Source: Lachnospiraceae bacterium (GTDB taxonomy: Bacteria; Bacillota; Clostridia; Lachnospirales; Lachnospiraceae). From it: a stretch of DNA of 64,000 nucleotides. Under the pieces are notes generated by a model that had not been told where the DNA came from, did no database searches, and worked only from the letters and a program-made list of their open reading frames with translations. Shown in pieces: positions 53,634 to 61,603 of the stretch. Both the position numbers and the translations under genes were made by a program. The stretch lies in the NCBI GenBank assembly GCA_009774245.1, contig VSNM01000020.1:1-64000 (forward strand), written 5' to 3'. Position 1 is the stretch's first letter. Each line of letters starts with the position of its first letter.

Positions 53634-53820
53634 TACCGTTACTATTCACGGCTTGGGGCCGCTCATAGTAACGATTTGGGGCGATATTCAGAGTTTTGCT
53701 TCGCAAAAATCGCCCATTTTGCAAAGCAAAATTTTCACTCCTGAATCATATTCTCACGGAATGCGCAGTTCAGCGCATTCCTGCCCCATGAATAGTAACC
53801 TTCTACCTGTTTTCTCACCG
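53634..53820. repeat. MITE-like structured repeat
   Basis: The ~185-bp segment begins GTTACTATTCACGG with GGGGC and ends GCCCCATGAATAGTAAC, an imperfect terminal inverted repeat. Inside are a perfect hairpin GGAATGCGC/GCGCATTCC and paired TTTTGC/GCAAAA blocks. It codes for nothing and lies between hisH and an unrelated gene. Such structured intergenic copies are common in Lachnospiraceae genomes (general recollection). Confidence 0.55.
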
Positions 53821-53839
53821 CGCCCCCATGCGTACCACA

Positions 53840-53862
53840 AAAGGATACCGCAAAGCGGTACC
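53840..53862 (-). terminator. Terminator of the acidic membrane protein gene
   Basis: On the minus strand TACCGC-TTT-GCGGTA forms a tight hairpin followed by TCCTTTTG, overlapping the stop of the gene to the right. Confidence 0.6.
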
Positions 53863-55575
53863 CTAATTCCCCGCTATGACATCATTGAGTGCCATCGTGT
53901 ACGCCAGAGCGTCCTGATTCGCTATAATCGCTCTGGCCTGCGCTTCATCAAGGCCATATCTCTCCGCAAGCGTACTCAGAATCGTTGTCTTGACCTCCTC
54001 CACCTCAGACATCACATCATACCTTTCCGCATCCGCATTCGCAGCATCATACGCTGTGATTCCACGCAATAATGCGTCGAGCGCCTCCACCTCATGTCCT
54101 GTTTGCATGTATGTCAGATAGGAGTCATACCGCCGCTGAACCCGGAAGATCACTTCGCTTCTCGCCTTGATCAGACCATCGTTTTCCGTGTCGTCAAGCT
54201 CCATGCCATAGGTCGCCTCATATACTGCCTTATAATCCCCGTCATAATATGCGCTGCGCGCTGTCTGCAAAAATCCCTGCGTCGAGAGAACATTTGTCGC
54301 CAGAACAATCGCCCCGCCCACAGAAGCTCCAAAAGCAACGGCAACGGCAATCTTTTTGGGCGGTATCCGTTTCTTAGGGCCTTCTGCTGCGGCTTTTGCC
54401 TTCTTGGCCTCTTTTTGGGCAAGCTTTTCCTTCTTCTTCTGCGCTGCCGCCTCCTGCTTTACCCGGGCTGCAGCCGCTTTCTCCTCTTCCTTTGCCTTCT
54501 TGGCCTCTTCCTTGGCAAGCTTCTCCTCTTCCTTTTTGGTCTGGTTTTCCTGCTTCTTAGCCGCTTTTGCCTCTTTCTCCGCAGCAAGCTCCTCCTCGGT
54601 CGGCTCTGGTACGATTTCTTCCGTCAACAGATTGAAGAACTTGCCCAGCTTCCCAGGTTCCTTTGTGGTCTCCACACCTGTATCGGCATCCTCTCCTCTG
54701 TCCTTTTTCTTTCTGGCCGCTTTCTTATCCTTTTTCTTCGCGTCGTCCTCGTGTGCCGGCTCGGACACAGTCCGGGGAATCTCAGGAAGCGGCACTCCGT
54801 CATCCTCGTCATCGACATGCTTGATACCAGCGTTGACTGACGCCGCCTCGTCGTCTGCCATCTGATGCAGCAGATCCATCATATCATCCTGAATCGGCTC
54901 ATTATTGTCTGATTTCTTGAGCATATCATTGATCTCTGCAAGCTCCGCATCGTTGTCAAGCATATTTAATACATCCTCAAGATTATCATCCATACCGATC
55001 GATGCATCACCCTCGCTGTCATCCGGCAATTCCAGATCAGTTAACCCCGCCCCTAAATCGTCAGTACCTCCGCCAATATTGTCAAAATCCAGTTCGTCAA
55101 TATTCAATTCCCCTGCCATCTGAAGTTCTGTTTCTGACTGGATTGCTTTGTCGAGTCCCTCAATACTCAGATCGCTCTCCTGAAAAGACTCATCAGATGA
55201 TACTTCGGGCATTTCTATATCTTCTAATTTAAGTTCGTTATCTGACTCCGGCATATCCATATCCTCCAAACTTAATTTTTCTTCTGTATGCGGCACTTCT
55301 GTATCCAGTACTTCCGTATCTGGTATCTCTATATCTGATGCTTCCCCCAAGTGCTGCCCCTCAGCGGCATCTGTATTCAACACATCAGGCTGCTCCTTCG
55401 GCATCACAATATCTGACAAATCCAAATCAGAAAGATCCAAGTCTGGTATCTCCAGATCAGGGATTTCCAAATCAGGCGCTTCCGGTATCTCAAGAGAATC
55501 CATATTGATCTCTTTGATCTCTTCCATCTCTCCCGCCGCTAATGCAACTTCTCCTGCCATCACTGGTTCTTCCAT
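53863..55575 (-). CDS. Uncharacterised acidic repeat membrane protein
   Basis: The ~570-residue product has an acidic N-terminal half with short repeats (IPDLEIPDLDLSDLDLSD), a Lys/Ala/Glu coiled-coil region (KEEEKLAKEEAKKAKEEEKA), one membrane helix near 415-435 (IAVAVAFGASVGGAIVLA) and a helical C-terminal domain (TARSAYYDGDYKAVYEATYG) like TPR repeats. An ATG overlapping the preceding stop (TGATG) with GGAGG upstream sets the start. It is translationally coupled to a Sir2-like gene. Function unknown; the layout suggests a scaffold. Confidence 0.6.
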   Translation of the reverse strand: MEEPVMAGEVALAAGEMEEIKEINMDSLEIPEAPDLEIPDLEIPDLDLSDLDLSDIVMPKEQPDVLNTDAAEGQHLGEASDIEIPDTEVLDTEVPHTEEKLSLEDMDMPESDNELKLEDIEMPEVSSDESFQESDLSIEGLDKAIQSETELQMAGELNIDELDFDNIGGGTDDLGAGLTDLELPDDSEGDASIGMDDNLEDVLNMLDNDAELAEINDMLKKSDNNEPIQDDMMDLLHQMADDEAASVNAGIKHVDDEDDGVPLPEIPRTVSEPAHEDDAKKKDKKAARKKKDRGEDADTGVETTKEPGKLGKFFNLLTEEIVPEPTEEELAAEKEAKAAKKQENQTKKEEEKLAKEEAKKAKEEEKAAAARVKQEAAAQKKKEKLAQKEAKKAKAAAEGPKKRIPPKKIAVAVAFGASVGGAIVLATNVLSTQGFLQTARSAYYDGDYKAVYEATYGMELDDTENDGLIKARSEVIFRVQRRYDSYLTYMQTGHEVEALDALLRGITAYDAANADAERYDVMSEVEEVKTTILSTLAERYGLDEAQARAIIANQDALAYTMALNDVIAGN

Positions 55576-56408
55576 CACTGGTTCCTCCCTCTGAAATCAC
55601 TTTTTTTATCAATGACATACTCCCGCAGGTAATCCACTGCATTCATGTCAATACTGACTCCCTTATCGCCCAGCTCTGCAGTCATTTGATAGGACGAAGC
55701 ATTAATTCTGAAAAAATCTGCCTTCTGATTATAAAATGCAATCTTTTCAAACGGCCACCTGATAATATGAGGCAGATTCAGTTCCACGCCCAGTTCAAGA
55801 ATGCAGATCTTTCTGTTGAGTGTCATCTGCAGCCATTTCGTATACTTCTGCCACTGCTCCTGATATCCGTCCTCCACATAATTCTGCTCACACAGGATAT
55901 TGTTGTAAGCCAATGGCTTTTTGCATCTGGGACATCGGGGTATCTCGAGGGAATCCAACCCCACTCCGTCCAGAATCGCCTGCTTCACCAAATCCGAAAA
56001 TTCCCCTGCGGGATACAGTTCACTGCAGCACTTTTCGCTGCACTGCAGCATTTCATGATTGCCACAAGGTTCAACAAGCCTGTCTCTGTCAAATGCGGCC
56101 TTTTTGATATTCTCATCAATACAGGTCGTGATCACAAAATAATTCTTATCCCTGATCAGCTCGTAAAGATTTTGATACGCCTCCACAAGTTTTCCGTCAT
56201 TGTGCTCTATCAGGAAACGATGCTCCAGAAAAGGCACTGTCCACTCAAGCAGCTGATTGATATCAACCTCCTCCAGAGCAGACATCAGATGTGGAAATCT
56301 GCCAATATCACTAAAATCCTCATTAAACTCCTCACCGATGCCTACAAGTACCATGTCCGCATCTGCGATCTTCTCCAACAGTAATTGATGTCTCTCAACG
56401 ATCTCCAT
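55575..56408 (-). CDS. Degenerate Sir2-like protein
   Basis: The 277-residue protein resembles Sir2 NAD-dependent deacylases: ADADMVLVGIGEEFNEDF in the NAD-binding position, NYFVITTCIDENIKKAAFD and a zinc site (Cys123, 127/128, 159, 162 in CPRCKKP). The catalytic His is replaced by Cys115 (EPCGN), and the GAGxS loop is GIGEEF. So classical deacetylation is doubtful. It is coupled by overlap to the acidic membrane protein and may be its partner. Confidence 0.65.
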   Translation of the reverse strand: MEIVERHQLLLEKIADADMVLVGIGEEFNEDFSDIGRFPHLMSALEEVDINQLLEWTVPFLEHRFLIEHNDGKLVEAYQNLYELIRDKNYFVITTCIDENIKKAAFDRDRLVEPCGNHEMLQCSEKCCSELYPAGEFSDLVKQAILDGVGLDSLEIPRCPRCKKPLAYNNILCEQNYVEDGYQEQWQKYTKWLQMTLNRKICILELGVELNLPHIIRWPFEKIAFYNQKADFFRINASSYQMTAELGDKGVSIDMNAVDYLREYVIDKKSDFRGRNQ

Positions 56409-56433
56409 CCATGCTATCTCCTAACCTGCTAAA

Positions 56434-56479
56434 GCCGGGCATTTTATCCCGGCTCTATCTTTTATGCACACGGGCACCC
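56434..56479. repeat. Hairpin and fragment of the dispersed repeat
   Basis: AGCCGGG/CCCGGCT forms a hairpin that may terminate the cheV transcript. It is followed by TTTATGCACACGGGCACCC, the end of the structured repeat in inverted orientation. Confidence 0.5.
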
Positions 56480-56488
56480 GCCCAAATT

Positions 56489-57385
56489 TTATTTTGAAAG
56501 CAGGTCATCAATCACCTTGACAAGGTTTCCGATTTCAGGTTTAGACAACTGCGCATCGGCGCCCAGATCTTCACCTTTTCGCTTCATCTCCTCGTTGACA
56601 AGTGACGAGAATATAATGACCGGTATATGCTTTGTCGCGTCGTCTGATTTGACAAGCTTTGTCAGACGGTGCCCATCCATAAGCGGCATCTCAATGTCTG
56701 TGATCAGGAGATGAACATCCTTATCCAGCGTTCCCGCATCTCTGCATTTGACTATGTACTCCCATGCCTCCTCGCCATTCTCAGCCTTGATAATATTATC
56801 ATATCCGGCCTTTTTAAGTGAATCAACAATGAGCTTTCTGAGCAGGGAAGAATCCTCCGCGATCAGGATCGGAACCTCTGAATTTTCCCTTGAACCCAGC
56901 GCCTCAATCTCCGTCACCTTCAGTCCGGTCTCAGGATTAATATCGGTGATAATCTTCTCAAAATCCAAGATAATAATAATCTTCCCGTCAATCTTGATAA
57001 TACCTGTGGAAATGCCATCCTCCGCCGATGTCACTGTAGCTCCCGGTTTAATAATATCAACCCACGAAACTCTGTGAATACCGATTACTGCGTCAACATG
57101 AAAAGCAATGTCGAGTTTATTGAAGCTTGTGATGATGAACAAGCCGCCTGGCTGGGACTGTCCGCGCTGCAGACAGTTGCGCAGATCGATCGCCGTAATC
57201 ATCGCATCGCGCGGCATAAAAATTCCTTCCACGCTGGGATGTGAATTTGGCACCGGCGTCACCGGCGAATAGGTGATAATCTCTCTGATCTTTGCCACGT
57301 TGATGCCATAAGAATTGCCATCCACCACAAATTCCAACACTTCCAACTCATTTGTTCCGTTCTCCAAGAGAATCTTAGTCTCCAT
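56489..57385 (-). CDS. cheV: Chemotaxis protein CheV
   Basis: Residues 1-~155 are a CheW-like coupling domain (VDGNSYGINVAKIREIITY, GIFMPRDAMITAIDL). Residues ~170-298 are a response-regulator receiver with the phosphoryl Asp in LLITDIEMPLMDGHRL and Lys in LSKPEIGN. CheV couples receptors to CheA and tunes adaptation. A GGAGG site precedes the ATG. CheA lies ~6 kb away on the same strand. Confidence 0.93.
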   Translation of the reverse strand: METKILLENGTNELEVLEFVVDGNSYGINVAKIREIITYSPVTPVPNSHPSVEGIFMPRDAMITAIDLRNCLQRGQSQPGGLFIITSFNKLDIAFHVDAVIGIHRVSWVDIIKPGATVTSAEDGISTGIIKIDGKIIIILDFEKIITDINPETGLKVTEIEALGSRENSEVPILIAEDSSLLRKLIVDSLKKAGYDNIIKAENGEEAWEYIVKCRDAGTLDKDVHLLITDIEMPLMDGHRLTKLVKSDDATKHIPVIIFSSLVNEEMKRKGEDLGADAQLSKPEIGNLVKVIDDLLSK

Positions 57386-57546
57386 ATTAAACCTCCATTC
57401 TACCAGATCATCAAAAACACTCTCGCATTTATGACCTCTTTATCCCCACTGCTGTGCAGAGTAGTTGTCTTTTACTAATTATAACATATATATATGAATA
57501 ATTACAAATATTTTCAGTAATTTTTTCATTTTTTTATTCATATCCA

Positions 57547-58299
57547 CTATTTCAGCTGCACTGCACACGTCTGTGCTCCCGAAGCTGCCCGCAATATCAA
57601 CGTCTGAATCTCCTCCTCCGTCATGTCATCAATCTCTGCGACAGCCACCACGTCAACCATCTCGCCCGCCTTCACCACGTCCATATAGGAGGCCAGATCA
57701 TTGGGAATCAGCGTAGTCAGCACTGTCGCGGACACCGTATCGTTGATATTCACCCGCATCTTAATGTCATAGTCAAACAGATTGCAGTCCACATCCTCCT
57801 CCGGGAGCCCCTCCAGATCAAAATGCATCACCAGAAGCTTTTTGCCCTGCGCGGCATCCACACTGAAACCAGTATTATCCTGTGGATACGAATTGCAGAT
57901 CTCAAATGACTGATACTGGATAATCAGATCATCAATTCCAAGCTCTGCCGCAAAATCAAGATCCGCTGCAGGCTGCACCTGCTCTGTCCCAGCCTCCTGT
58001 GTCTCCGGCGAAAGCGAGCCCTGATCTGTCTCCTGCCCTGTCTGCGCCTGATCTGTCTCAGCCTCCTGCTCCGTCTCCGGTTCAGGCACCTCCACTCTTG
58101 CTGCCGCCGTCGCAGCCGCCACTTCCTCCTCACTCGCAATCTTATAATTGTAATTGGGCGAATATTTCAGCAGCAGTCCAGCTGCATACTCCGCAATGAT
58201 GTCCGACTGCTCATCCGTGAGCTCTGGCATAGAATCCACACAACCCGTCAGCAGCACTGCCGACATCGCCAGAAGTCCTAACACTTTCCCCTTTTTCAA
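57547..58299 (-). CDS. Uncharacterised lipoprotein
   Basis: A lipoprotein signal LLAMSAVLLTGC with Cys anchor is followed by a short helical segment (ELTDEQSDIIAEYAAGLL), a Glu/Gln/Thr-rich linker and a beta-sandwich-like domain (KLLVMHFDLEGLPEEDVDC). This recalls DUF4352-like secreted domains, but the match is weak. The start is likely TTG, eight bases after GGAGG. It lies 16 bases past the kinase gene, same direction, so it is probably co-expressed. Confidence 0.65.
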   Translation of the reverse strand: MKKGKVLGLLAMSAVLLTGCVDSMPELTDEQSDIIAEYAAGLLLKYSPNYNYKIASEEEVAAATAAARVEVPEPETEQEAETDQAQTGQETDQGSLSPETQEAGTEQVQPAADLDFAAELGIDDLIIQYQSFEICNSYPQDNTGFSVDAAQGKKLLVMHFDLEGLPEEDVDCNLFDYDIKMRVNINDTVSATVLTTLIPNDLASYMDVVKAGEMVDVVAVAEIDDMTEEEIQTLILRAASGAQTCAVQLK

Positions 58300-58314
58300 A
58301 ACCGACACCTCCGT

Positions 58315-59829
58315 TTATTTGGTTTCGAGTTCAAACCAGAACTCGACGCCATTGGTATAATTGATAACACCGTAGTGCTGATTCATGGATTCCATGATCG
58401 CCTTTACGATGGACAATCCAACTCCACTGCCCCCATATTCACGCGTTCTCGCCTTATCTACCTTGTAAAATTTCTCCCATATATGAGGAAGGGACTCCTC
58501 CGGTATCGGCTCACCTGTATTAAATACACTAATACGTACTTTGTTGGCATGTTCTTCTTCGATCACTCGATATTTTATCTCTATAATTTTATCCCCGTCG
58601 ACATGATTCATCGCATTGCTGAAAAAATTCCGCACGATCTCCTCTGTCTTAAATTCATCCGCCCACACATAAATTGGCTCCGACTCATCAACCTGCACCT
58701 TCACTCCATTTTGGTGAATCAGAATCTCCGCCGAAGCTATAAAATTATTGATAAGCGCTGTAATGTCAAACCGCTCCATGGCAACAACGTCATTGCCAAA
58801 TTCCAGCTGATTGAGGTCAAGCAGTTTTCTGACCATATTGTTCATCTTTCCAGCCTCATCCATAATCACATTGCAGTAAAAATCTCTGCTTTCCGTGTCA
58901 TCGTCATTGATTCCCTCCTTGAGACCTTCCGCGTACCCCTGAATCAGCGCAATCGGCGTCTTGAGCTCATGAGACACATTGGACAAAAATTCTTTGCGCA
59001 TCTCGTCGATCTGTTCCTTTTTCTCTATGTCCCGCATCAGTTCATTATTTGCAGTCTTCAGCTCTGATATTGTCTTTTCCAGAGTGCTCGACAGCTCATT
59101 CATATGCTCTCCCAGCACATCAATCTCATTTCGCCCCTGGCTTTTATATTTTGTCTCAAAATTGAGCTTTGTCATCTCCTCCGAAATCGTCTTTAACTCC
59201 GTGATCGGCCTTGTGATTCTTGTCGTCACAAACCAGATCAGCGCTGCGCTGATCAGTGTCGTAACCAGCCCCACGTACGCCAGGAACCGGTTGGACAGGT
59301 TCACACTGTCGCGTATACTCTCGATCGGAGAACGAATCAGAAACAGGTTCCCATTGTCGAGCAGACCCCACATCTCCAGATACTCTGTATTGGTAGACTT
59401 GTCCATCGACTTTGCCATATAATAATTGCTGCCCTCGTCCAGATATTCCATATCGCTGCCCTGACCAAAAAAATTGTCATACAGCCTGCGCAACAGCTTA
59501 TCTACATCCCTGGTACTGGATATCTGGGTATTGGACGCAGCATCAATGACCAGCAGCCCGATATTGTACATATCGCATGTCTTGCGCAGTTCCAGGCCAA
59601 ACTCATCAGACGATATATCGCCATTTGTCATCACATCATTAATTCTGTAATAAGCATCCTTTATCGCATCTTTCTTATTCTGTATATAATAATTTTCCAA
59701 AAAAATATTTGTTATCGTCCAGCAGAGAATCAGCGTACCGGCCATCACGGCTATAAAAATCAGGGCGATTTCCTGTTTGATGGAATGCCTGATAAACAAT
59801 CTGGCAAATAATTCTTTCAAGCGCTTCAT
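58315..59829 (-). CDS. Membrane sensor histidine kinase
   Basis: Two membrane helices (about 17-40 and 188-212) frame an extracytoplasmic sensor. A HAMP domain, then HisKA with the phosphorylated His in FLSNVSHELKTPIALIQG and a HATPase domain (RNFFSNAMNHV, GVGLSIVKAIME) follow. The 504-residue length is typical. Its ATG overlaps the response regulator stop (ATGA), so both are coupled. The signal is unknown; a lipoprotein follows. Confidence 0.93.
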   Translation of the reverse strand: MKRLKELFARLFIRHSIKQEIALIFIAVMAGTLILCWTITNIFLENYYIQNKKDAIKDAYYRINDVMTNGDISSDEFGLELRKTCDMYNIGLLVIDAASNTQISSTRDVDKLLRRLYDNFFGQGSDMEYLDEGSNYYMAKSMDKSTNTEYLEMWGLLDNGNLFLIRSPIESIRDSVNLSNRFLAYVGLVTTLISAALIWFVTTRITRPITELKTISEEMTKLNFETKYKSQGRNEIDVLGEHMNELSSTLEKTISELKTANNELMRDIEKKEQIDEMRKEFLSNVSHELKTPIALIQGYAEGLKEGINDDDTESRDFYCNVIMDEAGKMNNMVRKLLDLNQLEFGNDVVAMERFDITALINNFIASAEILIHQNGVKVQVDESEPIYVWADEFKTEEIVRNFFSNAMNHVDGDKIIEIKYRVIEEEHANKVRISVFNTGEPIPEESLPHIWEKFYKVDKARTREYGGSGVGLSIVKAIMESMNQHYGVINYTNGVEFWFELETK

Positions 59830-60506
59830 ATTTCCAGCTTGTACCCCATCCCCCAGACCGTCTTGATCAGATCTCCTTTTTCCCCTAACTTGCTCCTAAG
59901 TTTTTTGACATGGGTATCAATGGTCCGGGCATCGCCAAAGTAATCATAATTCCACACACTGTTGAGAATCTTTTCCCTCGACAGAGCGATTCCCTTGTTC
60001 TCCATAAAATAGGTCAGAAGTTCGAACTCTTTAAAGCTCAGATCAATCGGTTTCCCGTCGATCGTGACAACGTGCGCAGCCTGGTCAATCAATATTCCGC
60101 CATAAGAGAGTACCTCCCCCTCCGTCATCTGGTTCGTCCTGCGCAGGATCGCCTCCACACGCGCCACCAGTATCTTGGGGCTGAACGGCTTGGCGATATA
60201 CTCATCCACGCCCAGCTGAAATCCCTGAAGCTCATCCCGCTCGTCAGTGCGGGCGGTCAACATGATGATCGGCACCCTGGAGTAATTTCTCACTTCCCTG
60301 CAGACCTGCCACCCGTCCATCTTTGGCATCATCACATCCAATATAACCAGCGCGATATCCTGATTGTCAAAAAAGACATCCAGTGCCTCGCTTCCGTCGC
60401 CTGCTTCCAGCACCTCATAATTCTGTTTCACAAGGAAGTCCTTCACAAGCTTGCGCATCCTGCTCTCGTCATCCACTACAAGTATTTTAAGCTTATTCAT
60501 ACCCAA
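59826..60506 (-). CDS. OmpR-family response regulator
   Basis: The receiver domain has the phosphoryl Asp in LVILDVMMPKMDGWQV and Lys in YIAKPFSPKI. The C-terminal winged helix (LSFKEFELLTYFMENKGIAL, DARTIDTHVKKLRSKLG) binds DNA. The start is either a TTG with GAGG at seven bases or the ATG two codons later. It is the partner of the kinase just downstream. Confidence 0.94.
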   Translation of the reverse strand: MGMNKLKILVVDDESRMRKLVKDFLVKQNYEVLEAGDGSEALDVFFDNQDIALVILDVMMPKMDGWQVCREVRNYSRVPIIMLTARTDERDELQGFQLGVDEYIAKPFSPKILVARVEAILRRTNQMTEGEVLSYGGILIDQAAHVVTIDGKPIDLSFKEFELLTYFMENKGIALSREKILNSVWNYDYFGDARTIDTHVKKLRSKLGEKGDLIKTVWGMGYKLEI

Positions 60507-60520
60507 ACCATATCCTCATT

Positions 60521-61093
60521 TTATTCAGCAATCAGGAGCTCCCTTTCCTTTTCTCTGATCACCTGTTCTCTGTCAGACAACTGCTGTTCCCACTCGGCAT
60601 ATCGGTTCTGAAGCACTCTCTCATAATTTAATATGGTTGGCCGGGAACCTGTGGTCGAGATCACAAACATGATGATCACCAGAGCCAGCAGTCCGATATT
60701 GACTAGTATTGAAGTTTTTCTGCTGAAAAATTCCTGTTTTGGCTTTTCCTTTTTGACAGGCTTACGGCTTGCCTGTATCCGTTCCACTGTCTGAGTGGCG
60801 CTTTCCCTCATACTGTACACGCCATACACAGGTATATTGTCAATCTCCTCATCCGGCGTGGAATTTTCCCGCAGAATCCGCTGCAGCTTTTTAAGGAAAT
60901 CATAACCTACCGGCGTCTTGAACACACGATTGTTCAGTGCTTTTTTATATACGGCTCCCACCATCTCATAATTGTCATAATCCAGCTTTTCCTCAAGCCG
61001 CAGGATACGGAGCTGTTCATTCTGAGCAAGCTCCGCATCCTGCGGTGTTCCAAACTGAAATCCATCCACAATCCAATCTGCCTTACCTGCCAT
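60521..61093 (-). CDS. Uncharacterised single-pass membrane protein
   Basis: The 190-residue protein has a charged cytoplasmic half (about 1-125; NEQLRILRLEEKLDYDNYEM), one membrane helix (about 128-146, ILVNIGLLALVIIMFVIS) and a short helical C-terminus (RYAEWEQQLSDREQVIREKE) likely to be coiled coil. No domain recognised. It lies between the HPt gene and the response regulator in the same direction, so it may belong to the signalling unit. Confidence 0.6.
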   Translation of the reverse strand: MAGKADWIVDGFQFGTPQDAELAQNEQLRILRLEEKLDYDNYEMVGAVYKKALNNRVFKTPVGYDFLKKLQRILRENSTPDEEIDNIPVYGVYSMRESATQTVERIQASRKPVKKEKPKQEFFSRKTSILVNIGLLALVIIMFVISTTGSRPTILNYERVLQNRYAEWEQQLSDREQVIREKERELLIAE

Positions 61094-61130
61094 CTGGTAT
61101 TCCCTGCCTTTCTGATGTCTGTCGGCAAGA

Positions 61131-61481
61131 TCAAAGTTCTTCTATGATCTTATAAGTTTCTTCATACAGTACTGCCAGACGTGCCATCTCATCATCGAGA
61201 TTCATGTCCTGAACCCGAAGCTTCTCCACCATTGGTATCAGCAAATGATAGATCTCATTGATTCCAAGATTGGACACAAACCCTTTCATCGTATGTGCCC
61301 CCTCAAAGGCTTCCTTACAATTTCCCTTCCCGTAGGCCTCCTTTAGCTTGTCATAGCTCGAGTCGTCAAGAAATTTTCTCAGACATTTCAGATATAAATT
61401 CTCATTGTTCAAAAAGCGCTTCATCGTACCATCCACGTCAAAACCTTTTTCCTCTAAAAAATTCTTCTGATTTGCATCCAT
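61131..61481 (-). CDS. Histidine phosphotransfer (HPt) domain protein
   Basis: The 116-residue protein is a single HPt helical bundle with the phosphorylated His63 in EGAHTMKGFVSNLGI. It relays phosphoryl groups between receivers. It lies between CheA and the two-component pair and could bridge them. A GGAGGAG site precedes the ATG. Confidence 0.9.
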   Translation of the reverse strand: MDANQKNFLEEKGFDVDGTMKRFLNNENLYLKCLRKFLDDSSYDKLKEAYGKGNCKEAFEGAHTMKGFVSNLGINEIYHLLIPMVEKLRVQDMNLDDEMARLAVLYEETYKIIEEL

Positions 61482-61603
61482 TTAGTACTCCTCCATTCAT
61501 CCTACTGCCCTGCTCTCCATTACTGTTCCGCCGTTCCGGCAAAGTACATTTTCTCACTGCTCTCCACCTTTTTGTCACTGTCAGCCCACAGGCCTGGAAA
61601 ATA

